NCBI GenBank assembly: GCA_965153355.1
Contig: OZ231127.1
Span: 42,470,001-42,534,000 of the forward strand
Source of the DNA: Flaccisagitta enflata
Lineage: Eukaryota; Chaetognatha; Sagittoidea; Aphragmophora
Reading direction: 5' to 3'
Length of the DNA: 64,000 nt
The notes beneath the pieces are model-generated. The model made no database searches. It saw nothing but the letters and a program-made list of their open reading frames with translations, and was not told the origin of the DNA. The position numbers and the translations under genes were made by a program. The stretch's first letter is position 1, and the number at the start of each line of letters is the position of its first letter. Below are positions 30,745 through 43,298 of this stretch, piece by piece.

Positions 30745-31205
30745 TCTGACAGGATATATGACAGGATATATGACAGGATATATGATATGATATATGATAT
30801 GATATATGATATGACATATGTGACATATGATATGATTTATGATATGATATATGATATGATATATGATGTATGGACATATGAGGACATATGACATGATATA
30901 TGATATGATATATGATATGACATATATGATATATGATATGACATATGATATGACACATGATATGATATATATATATATATATGATATATAATATGACATA
31001 TTATATATGAGGGTATGATATGATATATGATATGATAAATGATATATGATATGATGTTTGATATATGATATATGATATATGATATATATATATATGATAT
31101 GATATATGATATATATGATATATGATATATATATATGATATATATGATATATATGATATGATATATATATGATATCATTTATGATATATATCATTTATGA
31201 TGTAT
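30745..31205. repeat. (GATATATGATAT)n microsatellite
   Basis: Long imperfect array of ATATG/ATATGAT units; poly-Ile/Tyr/His frames are artefacts. Confidence 0.95.
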
Positions 31206-31267
31206 TAGTATCATTTATGATAAACGAAATGAGTTTTCTATTGATTTCAAACATTTTTAGCCATTTT

Positions 31268-31477
31268 TCATTCGAGCGTGACCGACGGATGGACGGACAG
31301 AGCTTTTTATAGAGATACTATGGCGCATCTAAAAGTCATCCTAGCATATTTCTGAATCATTTCAGTGATTTTTTGCTTCTTCTAGAGATTTTCAACTTAA
31401 GCGTGACCGACCGACCGACGACCGACCGACCGACAGACAGAGCCTCTCATAGAGGTGCTATGGCGCACCTAAAAACG
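31268..31477 (+). mobile_element. two 3' ends of the dispersed GTCY-type family
   Basis: 31268-31336 and 31393-31477 each show 'gcgtgacc', GACC/GACG tetranucleotides, 'agagc', 'tatagaga' or 'catagagg', then a terminal stem-loop and 'ctaaaa'. In the second, the stem is AGGTGC/GCACCT. Confidence 0.55.
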
Positions 31478-32660
31478 CGACAGCAATGTTTCCCTCTTTT
31501 CATCTGCAGCATACAAACACGAAAACGCGAGAGTAACTTTTCTGCCATTTCAGCTACAGTAATAAAAACAGAAAAAGCGACAGAAATTCTTCCCCTTTTT
31601 TTAGCTGTAGCTTACAAAATGGAACTATTTTATAGCCACAGTATACAAAACAGGAGAACGCGACCACAACTCTCCGGCAACTCTTCTCTGTTTCCTGCTG
31701 CAGCGTACGATACAGACAAAACTTGACAACCCGCTTTTCAGCTACAGTAGATTCCATATAGACTTGAAATAACGGGGGCAAGCATTATGGAAAGACAAAT
31801 GAAGCCAGAGGAATAATATTTGGAATGTAGACTAATAAAAAGATGCTTTATTACCCATGATAGCTGGTTGCCTTATAGAAACACATTTCCACGGGTTCTC
31901 GCAAAAATATAAATATTTTGAGAAATTTGTTTAGGGAACATTGTACAAAATCACTTAGGCTTTCTCCACAGTATGTACTGTAGTCAGCTGCTGGTCAGCA
32001 TGTGGAGCAACATGTGATGGCCCTAGCAAACCGCCAAACCAGCTATATTCTTACAGAACATACAGGAAAGTTATTGCAAATTTGATTTAAGCAAATGTCT
32101 CAAAAATTTCTCAAAATATTGATATTTTTTTGCAAGAACACATGAAATGTGTTTCATATAACCAAACATCATGGGAATAAAGCATCCTTTATTATTCAAT
32201 TCAAATATCACTTCTCTGGCTTTATTTGTCTTTCCACAATGCTTGCCCCCGTTATCTCAAGTCTAGACGGAGTCTACTGTACAGCATACAAAGCAGTAAA
32301 ATGCGACTGCAACTCTTCTCTATTCTCGATTCTAGCAAATCACGATGGCAACTCTTCTCATTTTTTAGCTGCAGCATACAAACAAGAATCACAATATCTA
32401 CTTTTTCTCTTTTTAGCAATGGCATTCAAAACAGCAGAATGTAACAGCAACTTTTCTCTCTTTTCAACTGCAAGATTCAAGACATGACTGTAACTTTACT
32501 CTCTGTTTAGCCACAGCATACAAAACAGCTGAAATGGAAAGCAACTCCAGTGCACAAGACATCTCAAGACATCACAAATCTTCCCTCTTTTCGACTCCAA
32601 CATGCAAAAAGTCGCAACTAACTTTCCTCTCCTTCCCTCTGCAGAATACAACACTAAGAT
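31478..32660. repeat. approximately 60-bp minisatellite interrupted by a foldback element
   Basis: Diverged units share 'cagcatacaaaacag', 'gcaactcttctc' and 'tttagctgcag'. The array is split at 31743-32281 by a foldback element. Confidence 0.65.
31745..32279. mobile_element. mariner-like foldback element with TA duplication (535 bp)
   Basis: Ends CAGTAGATTCC... and ...GGAGTCTACTG, flanked by TA on both sides (31743-31744, 32280-32281). Inner arms share 'ataacgggggcaagcat' with the copy at 26779. Confidence 0.85.
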
Positions 32661-34450
32661 ACAACAGCAAGTATTCCACTGTACAAATGATAAAAAAAAA
32701 AAAAAAGAACAAGACAAAATTTTATCCCTTATTGTCGCCCTCATCGATTTTTTTTCAGAAAGAGAAATCAATAAGAATATGGGGAAAAAGAAAATTCAAA
32801 AAACTACTTCCCACAAACTCCCTGCAAACAAAATCATTTATTCAAATTTTCTGGTCACTCGAAAGGCAAAGAATAGGATCTTATCATCCATCGTCAAACG
32901 TCAAATGCGTGACACTTATTGGTATGTTTTAACACCGCGTTTCTTCAACTTGTTTGTATAGCGGCTTCTTTGAAAATGCACGTATGAATGCCGTATTTAC
33001 TGATATGACTTTATGAGTATTGAGTATGATACTTTTAACAATACTTGTATGAGCCGTCGTATTTTTAGACGCCCGTTACGTTGAAACATGTTTCAAAAAC
33101 TGAATTTTGTTACTGATCCTCGATTTTCATGTAAATTAGGCTGAAATGCACTAAATAATGATCAAAAAGAAGCAAAAATTGAGTTGTTACAATCAGTAAA
33201 ACCAAAAAATGTGAATATTTTACAAAATCACAGTTCATGAATTCAATCAGACCAGATTCTGCTGAAAAAAATTGAGATTTCAATTCTTTTGGAAAATTCT
33301 CTATAAGAAGTTTTTTTGGTTGGTTGGGCCTGTCAACAAAAATTTACTGAATCCTCCTGCAATGCAACGATCAATTTAGGTGGATATTCTCTGAAAGAAC
33401 CACTGTGCAAAATTTCAGCCAAATTGAACAAAGATTTTAGTTAGATTTTGGTTAGATGTGTCCAAGAGGCACCAAATGCTCTATTGGAAATGGTTTCAGT
33501 ACAATTTTGATCCATGCAAAAAATCTTTAGTCTTTCTCAAAGGGTTTCCAAGATATGGGCATTTCATGATTTTTTTTAATCAACATTTTGCTGGGAGTGC
33601 ATACATGCACCAATAATAAAGAATTAACTATGAAGATTCATCGTGAAGCGTGATTATTCTGCAACAATTTACCAACCAATCACATTGAAAATTTCATTAT
33701 GGCTGCATGCCCGTAAGTTAAGACCTGAAATTTTCAGTGTAGATGCAAAATTTCATGCTCTTCCTCATTGTGTCATCTAAATTTCCATCATCAGTTTCAC
33801 AATGGCGTGACAGTGACAGGCTTAAAGCGTGACAGAAGTGCTGGGGGGTGTGCGGAATAATCATGCTTGAAAAAAAAAGTGTCATTACTTTTTATTGGGG
33901 TGTCACAGTGGCATGAAATTTGGAGCATATGTCCTTCTAGTAGTCCTCTATTGGATAGAAACCTGAAAAGTGATTAACTTTAAGATTATATAGTGTTTTG
34001 AAAAAGATAATCGGCATACTCAGATTTTGCCGTAAAATGGTGAAAAAATTAGGAGGATCAAAATTTGATGATAATACAATATTTGCGCAGTAGGATGCAA
34101 TTTTTTGAACATCACCTTGGATTGATGATAACAGATTAAAAGCTGAGAAATGATTAGATAATCTATTTTTTGATAGGTTGTGCTTGTCATTTGCTTGCCC
34201 GGACAAAATCCGGACATGCCAATGTCGCCATTTTGACCTTATTTTGATGCCCCCTTGGGGTAGGGGTGGTCACGAAAAATGGTTTAGCATGGTAATCCAG
34301 GTAGTAAGGTAGGTCATCAAACTATAAGAACTTGTTACAATGCAATAGACACTGCGGTAATACTGTTAAAGTGGTGGTAAGTCGGGTTCTCGCGTCAAAA
34401 AGAGATTGTGACATTTGCCATGAATATGCAAAATTCAAAAAGGGTCTGGG
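32661..34450. other. unannotated intergenic DNA
   Basis: AT-rich with poly-A/T runs. No gene, RNA gene or well-defined repeat recognised. Confidence 0.4.
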
Positions 34451-34454
34451 TCCG

Positions 34455-34580
34455 CGACTGGGGTCAAACAGCGTTGTCAAACGGCGTTGTCAAACGGCGA
34501 TATCAAATGGCATTGTCAAATGGCAATTTCACACGGCGTTGTCAACAGGATTGTCAATCGGCATTGTCAAATGGCGCTGA
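34455..34580 (+). repeat. approximately 16-bp minisatellite (ggcgttgtcaaac)
   Basis: About eight imperfect copies of 'gttgtcaaacggc'-type units. Confidence 0.8.
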
Positions 34581-34644
34581 AAGTCTACAAAGTTGCAATC
34601 AAATCAGTCGAAAAATACCAAAGTTATGAAAATTTTTAACTTTT

Positions 34645-34990
34645 AGGTAGTAGGCTGGTTAGGTGGTAGACCAGTTTGGCCATTTAGAATGCTTAAATCT
34701 TTATGAATCACGATCATATGTTGAGTCCTTTCATTTAGAAAATTCCTTACCAAGTTTCAACCAAATTTGTTGAAAAATGCCTAAGTTATGCACATATTCC
34801 ACATTTAAGCCAGTAGGCTGGGTAGGTGGTAGGCTGGTTTGCTGGTAAGCATGCGGAAATCTCTGTAAATTGCAAGCATATGTTGAGTCCTTCCATTCAA
34901 AGACTTGATTGCAAGTTTCAACCTAATTGGTTGAAAGATGCCAAAGTTATGCGTGTTTTTTTTTTAGGCTGGTTGGCTAGTTGGGCCAGT
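34645..34990 (+). repeat. two to three tandem units of about 165 bp
   Basis: Units start 'aggctggttaggtggtag', then share 'catatgttgagtcctt.cattcaaa' and 'gatgccaaagttatgc'. Confidence 0.7.
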
Positions 34991-35509
34991 TGGGGTGATC
35001 CGAGCTTAACATACGCATGAGCTGCATAGCGGCTTACCCTAGCCCAACTTCTCTCCAAATATCTAGCAAGTTGGTCAAGGCATTCAAGAGTTAGCCCATT
35101 TTTAAAAGTAAGGATAACAATGACAATCACATTGACAACAACACCCACCTGCCTCGAATAATAGTCCGCGTCAGAATGGTATTCCGTCGCGGACAAAAAG
35201 ATTTCTGTGCAGCTGTGCAGGAGAGTTTGTCTCTATCGTTTTCAAAAGTGTGGTCAGGAGCTGCACTGTGCACAAGCACGTAATAGCTAGCTACCAAGCC
35301 GCATGTATCTTTCTGGATAATTTCATCGTCGCTGATCTATGTTTAGCGAGCTTCCCTCCGGCCTTATCCCATCTGTCTCCCTCTTTGTTTTGAGATAATT
35401 TGCAACTTTCCCTCTTTCCTCTTTTTTTTAGCAAAATTTCCTAATCTCCACGCTTCTAGCCAGCTGAGCTCATAATATTTGTGTCGCCGATAATATGAAA
35501 ATAAAGTTA

Positions 35510-35510
<1 letters not shown>
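34991..35510. other. unannotated intergenic DNA
   Basis: No gene recognised. A short frame on the minus strand (34918-35196) has no recognisable features. Confidence 0.35.

Positions 35511-35511
<1 letters not shown>

Positions 35512-35592
<81 letters not shown>
35512..35592 (+). repeat. (CA)n microsatellite
   Basis: About 40 CA units with one AA interruption. Confidence 0.97.
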
Positions 35593-35595
<3 letters not shown>

Positions 35596-35796
35596 GGAAA
35601 ACAAGCCCGACCGGGCAAAGATGCGTCCTGACGTTGTCCTTGCGCGTATTGACCTTGGCGATAGACATGTCAGATAAATGGAAGGACAGAGAAGGACGAA
35701 CAGACAGATAAAACAACCCCAAAGCCTACTAAAGAGTGTTTGATTTGGTATATAACGTCGCCGCGGCTGAAAAGTGCCGAAAACTTTTATCTTTAA

Positions 35797-36240
35797 GGAA
35801 GCGTAACGGACGGACCGACGGACCGACAGACCGACGGACCGACGGACCGACGGATGGACGGATCGACGGATAGGCCCTCTTACAGAGATGCGTTCCTGAT
35901 GGACGCATCTAAAAATGAAGTGTGTAGTAAACTTTTGACTTTTTACTGTGTCGGTTGGTTGGTGGGTTTTTCGGTCGCTCCATCTGTCGGCCCATCCGTC
36001 ACAATTCAGAGATTGGGTCTATTTTTGTCTTTTAAATGCGTCCGTCAGGAGGGTCTATCCGTTCATTCAGCCGTCAGTCCGTCCATCCGGCAGTATGTCC
36101 GTTACACTTACTTAAAAATTGTAGTTTTCTGCGATTTTCAGCCGCGTCAATGTACTTATCAAACCAAATATTCTTTTAGATACTTTGTAATCGTATCATC
36201 AGTCTGTCTGTCCATCTATCCGTCCTTCCATGTATCAGAC
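35797..36240 (+). mobile_element. dispersed GTCY-type family end, with nearby GTCC tracts
   Basis: 35801-35917 has 'gcgtaacggacggacc', GACC/GACG units, then a stem GATGCGT/ACGCATC and 'taaaaa'. GTCC/CATC-rich tracts at 36030-36110 and 36200-36235 are probably degraded relatives. Confidence 0.55.
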
Positions 36241-36545
36241 AAGTTAAGCGCCAAAGTCAACACACCAGAGACACGGTCAGGACGCATCTTTCCCCGGTCG
36301 GCCATGTTTTAGTATTACAGATTATTGTCAGCTGTGTAAGTCTGAAATACTGTTGTACTTACAAGAAAACATGTGCAAACAAGAAACCATGTCCATGAGT
36401 GTGCTTGCTCATCCATGAGCCTGCTACTGGGTATTTTAGCTTATTTCATATGCACTTACAAAAATAATTGTTTCAATCGTTTTTTAACTATCTGACTTTT
36501 ATAATTATTTTCTAGTTTTTTTAGCGATCAACCTTAAATAGTATA

Positions 36546-36686
36546 AACAAGGCCGGATACACGGCCACCAGTTGCGGACGGGTGTGCAGGGGCGGGACTG
36601 CGCGTTTTCCCACTTTTCAACTCGAGCGTGACCGACCGACGGACGGACAAAGTTATTATAGAGTTGCGTATCCTCAAATTAAAAAC
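36546..36686 (+). mobile_element. dispersed GTCY-type family copy
   Basis: Starts aacaaggccggatacacggc, then gttgcggacgggt, GACC/GACG tract, 'tatagagttgcg' and a degraded 3' arm before 'ttaaaaa'. Confidence 0.7.
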
Positions 36687-37518
36687 CCAAACGAAAGAAT
36701 CGCAGATGAAAAGTGGGCAATATGTCAAGCATTTTTTCCCCCACGACAAAAGGCACCATTATCCTTAATGGTAACTAATACCCATTTCATTGCACAAAAG
36801 CCTTGTTAATAAAGAATAAGATAAGAAAAAAACTCATAGTTTCATTGCATAACGCGCATCAGTCAACTGGGTATGATTATTCATTTCATGTTCCCCGAAT
36901 GACGTCATTCAATGCGTTTCTACACTTCGACGTTCTAATCTCCCCCCCCCCCCCCCCCCCCCCCCCCCACGAACTTCCTTATATGGCGGCCCTTTATTCC
37001 TGACCTCACGCTAACAGCCCTTTCCTTTCTTCCCTCTTTCTTCTCATGTCACCATGTCAGCCTCCCTCCTCCTCGTCCTTACATCGCAGCTCTTCCTTCC
37101 TACATTTCCCGTTCTCTCCCCCAAGCGCTACTCAAGTCCAATCTTCCTAACATCACAACCCCTGCCCCTGCCCTGGCGCTTTCACCCCATCGTCTCTTTT
37201 TCTGGCTTCATGATCATGGTACTTCGTTAATATCGCGACGCGTTTTTTTAATCTCCGTAGATGTGGCATAATGTCATTTTTTCGTCAAATGCCTCCCACG
37301 TTTCTGTCAAATAAACCCAAAACGAGATTTAGTCCTCAACAAGCGCGAGTGAAATTTACTCGATTGACTCTGTTTTCGTTCGTCAATATATAAGATATGA
37401 GTGTATACGCTTGTCAATACGAGCGTGTCTTACTTGCGAGGAAATCTTTGATCTGGCACGGAGAAGTCCCGAGAAATTATCCTTCCTCGTTCCAACGTCG
37501 GTCGCCACATCTTCCGGT
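36687..37518. other. intergenic DNA with 27-base poly-C run
   Basis: A run of 27 Cs lies at 36942-36968, followed by C/T-rich sequence to about 37200. No gene recognised. Confidence 0.5.
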
Positions 37519-37539
37519 CTGAAAGAAAGAAAGAAAGAG

Positions 37540-37630
<91 letters not shown>

Positions 37631-37671
37631 AAAAGATAAAAAAGAATTGAAAAAAGAAATGAAAGAAAGAG

Positions 37672-37746
<75 letters not shown>

Positions 37747-37787
37747 AAAAGATAAAAAAGAATTGAAAAAAGAAATGAAAGAAAGAG

Positions 37788-37846
<59 letters not shown>

Positions 37847-37876
37847 CAGAAAGAAAGAAAGAAATAAAGAAAGTAA
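37519..37876. repeat. (GAAA)n microsatellite with embedded higher-order unit
   Basis: GAAA array in which 'aaaaagataaaaaagaattgaaaaaagaaatg' occurs twice (37630, 37746), giving a duplication of about 117 bp. Confidence 0.95.
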
Positions 37877-38102
37877 GACGGCAATTTTTTAAAGGAAAAT
37901 GAAGTGTTTCACCATACTTTTTGCATCATTATCAGGACAATAATGAAGCTGGAATGCTTTTAGTTGATGAATTGTCTCTAAAGATACAATTTTATCATAT
38001 TCTGACCTAAAATGTAATTTGAACTAAGCAATTCATATGAAAACAAGGAGTAAAATGATGATCTTTAGTGAATTTCTACTTACATTTTTTTCTATTTTCT
38101 TA

Positions 38103-38244
38103 GGTCGAAATTCTAAGAAAGCCACACACATGTAAATTTTGTATTTTGAAAAACATAGTTCTCTCCGTAATCAATTTGGGAAAAGAACTATGTTCTTGGT
38201 TTTTGCTTTTTTTTCATTTTCTATGCAAATTTAGAATTTCGACC
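38103..38244. repeat. short foldback repeat, copy 3
   Basis: Ends ggtcgaaattctaag and tttagaatttcgacc; inner pair acatagttctctc / aagaactatgtt. Confidence 0.75.
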
Positions 38245-38514
38245 AGCCCCCTATCAGTGACCAAAATTAAAAAGAACAGAAATTTTCAATAGTTTTCTTT
38301 AAGTATCATAGGCTAAACTTGGTCCTCTTGCTAAATAGATGCAAATTTTTCTTTTGAATATCATATCTGACCCATCTCAGTCACTTTTATTCACTTGTTT
38401 TTCATCTATTCATTTTTTCCATTTTGACCTTCTTTGAAACACAAATGTTGGCTTCGGAGGGACGCAGTCGTAACAAGGAAAAAGATAAAAAAGAAAAGAA
38501 ACAAGTGACGCTGG

Positions 38515-38714
38515 GTCACAATGTCGTTGCGGACGGGTGGGCAGGGGCAGCCAACCCCCATCCACACCCAACGCCCCACCTTACCTCCCTTCCAACACAG
38601 ACATATGCACAAAAAGCTTCTAAAAAGCTCGTTTTCCACTTTTCGACTCGTGTCCACGGACGGACCAACGGACGGACAAAGCCTCTTATAGAGTTGCGTG
38701 TCCGCAACTAAAAA
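38515..38714 (+). mobile_element. dispersed GTCY-type family copy
   Basis: Left arm gttgcggacgggtggg; right hairpin gttgcg-tg-tccgcaac then taaaaa. The left GTTGCGGAC is the inverse of the right GTCCGCAAC. Confidence 0.75.
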
Positions 38715-38746
38715 GAAATGAAAGAAAGAAAGAAAGAAAGAAAGAG

Positions 38747-38789
<43 letters not shown>

Positions 38790-38800
38790 AGGAAAAAGAT
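38715..38800. repeat. (GAAA)n microsatellite directly after a family copy
   Basis: GAAA units begin immediately after the 'taaaaag' end of the preceding element. Confidence 0.95.
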
Positions 38801-38801
38801 A

Positions 38802-38976
38802 AACAAGACCGGATACACGGATACACGGCCAATATCAGTCGCGGACGGGTGGGCAGGGGCGGAAATGCGTGTTTTCCCGCTTTTTTACTCGAGCGTGACG
38901 GACCAACCAACCAACCGACCGACCGACCAACGGACGGACAAAGCCTCTTATAGAGTCGCTAGTCCGCGACTAAAAA
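38802..38976 (+). mobile_element. dispersed GTCY-type family copy
   Basis: Starts aacaagaccggatacacgg; left arm agtcgcggacgggtgggc; right hairpin gtcgc-ta-gtccgcgac then taaaaa. Another GAAA array follows directly. Confidence 0.75.
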
Positions 38977-39025
38977 GAAAAGAAAAAAGAAATGAAAGAA
39001 ATGAAAGAAAGAGAGAAAGAGAGAG

Positions 39026-39064
<39 letters not shown>

Positions 39065-39068
39065 AGGA

Positions 39069-39112
<44 letters not shown>

Positions 39113-39115
39113 AAT
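38977..39115. repeat. (GAAA)n microsatellite
   Basis: GAAA units with occasional GAGA/GGAA. Confidence 0.95.
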
Positions 39116-39379
39116 TCACCTAATGATTCTACTTATTTCTACGTCAATTTTGTCCCTATGTAGAGATTGACCTTAGATCCGAAATCTGTGTCCTTGTAAA
39201 TTTTCCAATTTCTCTTCTAAATGTGGCCGGTCTGGAGGGACTAACGGCATGAGCTTGAGCTCTTATTAATCAGCTTGAATTTGGTCCTGAAAGATACCTT
39301 GGCGTATGTACATAACTCTCTTGTTCTCATTAACCAAAATTTTTAACGCCCTGATGAGGATTTTTTTGGAAAAAAAAAG

Positions 39380-39765
39380 TAGGGTTCAATCGATAGGAAA
39401 TTTTTTGATTTGCCTAGATCCAATATCTTGTATTTTCACTTTTTTTTGAAAAACTTAGAAAATTTTTGTGTCGCGCGTTGGGGACTTCGAAAAAAAATCA
39501 CAAAATATTTTTTAAAAAAATGTTTTTTAAAAGTAGGGTTCAATCGATAGAAAATTTTTTGATTTGCCTAGATCCAAAATCTTGTATTTTGAAAATTTTT
39601 GTGTCGCGCGTTGGGGACTTAAAAAAAAAAATTACAAAATTTTTTTTGAAAAATGTTTTTTAAAAGTAGGGTGCAATCAATAGGAAATTGTTTGATTCGC
39701 CTAGATCCAAAATCCTGTATCCTTACTTTTTTTTCAGAAAACTTGGAATAAGTTAAAATTCACTG
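39380..39765 (+). repeat. about three tandem units of 130-150 bp
   Basis: Each unit starts 'agtagggttcaatcgatagg' and includes 'gatttgcctagatccaa' and 'gtgtcgcgcgttggggactt'. Confidence 0.85.
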
Positions 39766-39891
39766 TCGGCCATATTTTCAAAGAAAGTTCAAAGATTTAC
39801 CCAGACTTTTTTCAGCTTGATATGGTTCAAACAAATGCTCATAACTTCTAAAGTATTTGAGCCAGAACCTTGAAATTTGAAACGTGCAATA

Positions 39892-40638
39892 CACTTTTTT
39901 TTTTTATAAGCACGCTCCTTTTTTGGCTGAGGCTGAGTGTGCTTAGCAAAATCTCATTTTTGAGGCTGAAATGTGCTTAAGTGCGTGCTTATCATTTATC
40001 GGTAAGTTATTATCCTATTAAGTATAGAACAAAGTACAAAGTGTAGAACAAAATCAGTATAGAACTAAGTACACAGTAGGGTATAGAAAACAGTAAAGCA
40101 TGGAGTGTTGTACAGTATAGTAATTGTATAGTAAGGTATAGTAATAAAATAGTTATAAGAAAATATACAGTATCTTTCACTAGCGTTGTCCTACTTTCAT
40201 ATAAACCATGGGATGAGATTAGTATCATGACCTGATGTAAATTTTTTTTAGATTTTTTGTGTTATTCAGTATCATGCTATATTTTCCTTTTGTGGTGGTG
40301 CTTTTTACAGCAATAAATTCTTATTAACAATAGTATCTAAGTAATAATATTCTTAAATATTGTTAGAAATTCAATTATTTCTATCAGTATCAAAATCCTG
40401 AATGTACTGACAGACTGATATTATAAATGATTTCAAATTCTATCAAAGTTTCCATTTGTCTTTGTGAAATTCCAGCCAAAAATATATAAAAATTGGCATA
40501 TTTTTGGAAAATCATCAATAATTTTTTTTTCAAATGGAAAATCTCAGCCTGGAGCGTGCTTAGCAATGTGCTTAAATTTTCTTAATATCTGAGGCTGGGC
40601 GTGCTTATAAACGAGGTGCTTATAAAAAAAAAAAAGTG
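39892..40638. mobile_element. TA-flanked inverted-repeat element, about 750 bp
   Basis: Left end CACTTTTTT...ATAAGCACG and right end GTGCTTATAAAA...AAGTG are inverse and flanked by TA (39890-39891, 40639-40640). Internal 'gcgtgctta' and 'tgaggctg' motifs repeat on both arms. A 124-bp relative lies at 42587-42710. No transposase is present. Confidence 0.7.
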
Positions 40639-40899
40639 TATTGAAAGCGCTGAGCAGGTCCATGCAAAAGATTGAGCTACTGACTGACCTAGGAGAATTT
40701 TCGAGTCTAAGTCTACCCTATGCAATGAGATGCGTCCATGTTTGTTCGTCCGTCCCTCCATTGGTTCATCGATAATGCAAGAGTTAAAAATGGTCCTGAA
40801 TGAAGAAATTTGTTATCGAGTCGAGCTGCTTGCATGCACAATTAGATTACACATGTTTGCCCGCATCGATGCAAAAAGTTAATGAAATCAATAATCATC

Positions 40900-41071
40900 T
40901 AACGGATTTCAGGGGACCAACAATTTTCATCTGTTATAGGCAGACTTCTGTTATTGCTAACAAAGGATATAAAAGAAATCAAGTTGAAGGGACCATGAAT
41001 ATCTACAGGCGTATCTGTTACAGGCGAAATTCCGTTAATGGCGGGTCCGTTAGAGCGGGGTTGAACTGTAA
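40900..41071. mobile_element. possible pogo/Tigger-like terminal fragment
   Basis: The right end reads '...ggtccgttagagcggggttgaactg' next to TA, resembling the termini of pogo-type elements. Related 'ctgttat.ggc' strings occur to its left. No full element is resolved. Confidence 0.3.
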
Positions 41072-41096
41072 TCACCGTTAAGCGTTAATTTTCTTA

Positions 41097-41697
41097 CAGT
41101 GTGAACATTGTCAAATGCAAAAAAGTATTAAGCTTTTACTCCTAGATGCATCATTTTCATGACCTGGAATTAATTTACTTTTAAAGTACTATGTCTGATA
41201 TTTTTTTTATCAAAATTTCATAGGTCTGAGTTGAATAGTTTGTCCACAACATCAAATTGAAGTAAAATAGGCATTTCAGGAAAAAGTCAATTTCAGCTCA
41301 AATTCATCTTTTTCAATCAGGGAAGTTTTTCTTCTATATGTTCTCATTTGAAGATGGCTTGAGCCATAGTTGCCAGATTGCTCTCAAATAATTAAAAGTC
41401 AAATCATATTCCGTTAAAGACCACTCTGGTTCAAGCTATCTTCAAAAAAGAACAAATAAAAGAAAAAATTCCCTGATTTGAAAAGAAGAATTTGAGCTGA
41501 AAATGAACCTCTTCTAGAAATGCCTCTTTTACTTCAATTTAATGTTGTGGACTAACTATTCAGCTCAGACCAATGAAATTTTGATACAAAAAACGTCAGA
41601 TACAGTACTTTAAGGGGAAAAAAATTCCAAATTATGAAGATGATGCATCTAGCCATAAAAGCTTAATACTTTTTTGCATTTGAGAGTGTTCACCCTG
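41097..41697. mobile_element. foldback element with TA duplication (601 bp)
   Basis: Ends CAGTGTGAACA and TGTTCACCCTG are flanked by TA (41095-41096, 41698-41699). The halves are inverted copies over most of the length, sharing 'gcaaaaaagtattaagcttt' on both arms. Confidence 0.85.
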
Positions 41698-41912
41698 TAC
41701 CATGCAAATAATACAGGAATCTCATTCTTCACTACCTCTAAGGCTCCAAATGGAAAATTTGCTACGAAGTAAAAAAATGCACAAATTTGATGCCATACTT
41801 AATCTTAATAACTGTAAAAAAAAGAGAATCTAATACACTGATTTTTATGAATTAGACAATATTTTTAAAACTAGCTTTCTGTATTCGATCTTTGTTGAAA
41901 ACAATGTGATAG

Positions 41913-42033
41913 TTTTTAGGTGCGACAAAGCACCTCTATAACTGGCTGTGTCCGTTGGTCGGTCTCTCGGTCGGGTAACGCATTCGTTCGACGATCCACA
42001 CGTCGCACCTTATTGGCCTACCTGGCCTTGTTT
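41913..42033 (-). mobile_element. dispersed GTCY-type family copy
   Basis: Plus-strand order: tttttaggtgcg...cacctctata, GGTC tract, cgtcgcacctta, ggccttgttt. The stem arms GGTGCG and GCACC match within the copy. Confidence 0.65.
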
Positions 42034-42095
42034 GATAAAACATGCAACTACACACTCAAAAACCAACAAACACTTCAAAACACACTCTTTACTTG

Positions 42096-42098
<3 letters not shown>

Positions 42099-42159
<61 letters not shown>

Positions 42160-42165
42160 CACACT
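42099..42165 (+). repeat. (CA)n microsatellite
   Basis: About 33 CA units. Confidence 0.97.
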
Positions 42166-42710
42166 AATACCTAGGCTGGCATGGCAGGCATGGATAATTT
42201 ACAGACAAATGAATGGAATTTTTTTTTGCATATCGTGAATTCGTAAACTAGCATCATTTCAGGATAAAATAACGACAACTCAAAGACGAAATATTGATTA
42301 ACAGTAAACGGTTAATCCTATTGAACTTTTTCGATGATTAATGATGATACAAATGGTTAATTAACCGTTAATCATCAATGGTTAAACATCGATAGACTTT
42401 GCCCAATATTTGAGTTTGGTATGGCAGGACTTGAACGCAATGTTGTTGACAGACGGACTCTTCTACTTTGGAAGTTAAAGGCAGTCTAGCCTCATTTTAG
42501 TTGTTGTCACTGAAGAGAAATGTTGAATGCACCAGTTGTCATACACCTGAACGTCGCATGCCCAAGCTCTTTGACTCCATCGTATACACTTTTTATTTTT
42601 TATAAGAACGTCATTTTTTTGCTCAAGCCAACTAATAAAATAACTGTAATGTTCCTAATCTTTTAGCGATTTCAAGGCTTGATGTTCTTATGAACTAGGT
42701 TCTTATAAAA

Positions 42711-42921
42711 AACAAGGCCGGATACACGGCTACCCCAGTCGCGTGCGGGTGGGCAGGGGCTGTAATTGAGGTCACTTCATTATTTGGGCAGGGCAATGAG
42801 GCCAGAGATCGCAAAAACCAAAAAAAAGTAAAGTGTGACGGACGGACGAACAGACGGACGGATGGACCGACGGATGGACCGACAAAGTGGGGTATAGAGT
42901 CCCGTAGCACGCGACTAAAAA
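42711..42921 (+). mobile_element. dispersed GTCY-type family copy
   Basis: Starts aacaaggccggatacacggc; left arm agtcgcgtgcgggtgggc; GACG/GACC tract; right arm gcacgcgact then aaaaa. It is inserted in the A-run of a TA-flanked element (42587-42710). Confidence 0.75.
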
Positions 42922-42979
42922 CAAATAAACAAAAATAAAATAGAGAAAAGGAGAATGAGATTGACAGAAAAAAAAAGAT

Positions 42980-43085
42980 AAATAGAAAAATGGATAAATA
43001 GATAAATAGATAAATAGATAAATAGATAAATAGATAAATAGATAAATAGATAAATAGATAAATAGATAAACAGATAGAAATAGAT
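42980..43085. repeat. (GATAAATA)n microsatellite
   Basis: About twelve 8-bp units between two family copies. Confidence 0.95.
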
Positions 43086-43133
43086 AAATGTAGCAAAAAA
43101 GAAAAATAAACACAAGGATGAAGACAGAATGAT

Positions 43134-43298
43134 AACAAGGCCGGATACACAGGTGGGCGGGGGCCATATTTAAGGTCACCAGAGCATTTGGGCAAAAAAA
43201 TAAAATCATAAAAAAAAGTAAAGTGTGACCAACCGACCAACCGACTGACCGACCGACGGACAAAACGGCTTGTAGAGTCTCGTGCACGCGACTAAAAA
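43134..43298 (+). mobile_element. dispersed GTCY-type family copy
   Basis: Starts aacaaggccggatacac; left arm shortened; GACC tract; right hairpin gagtctcgtgcacgcgact then aaaaa. Confidence 0.7.

Noticed and set aside
30739-31194. Ile/Tyr/His repeat protein on the minus strand
   Set aside because: Product of the ATATG microsatellite.
37477-37884. Phe/Leu/Ser-rich frames resembling membrane proteins
   Set aside because: Translations of a GAAA array; hydrophobicity is an artefact.
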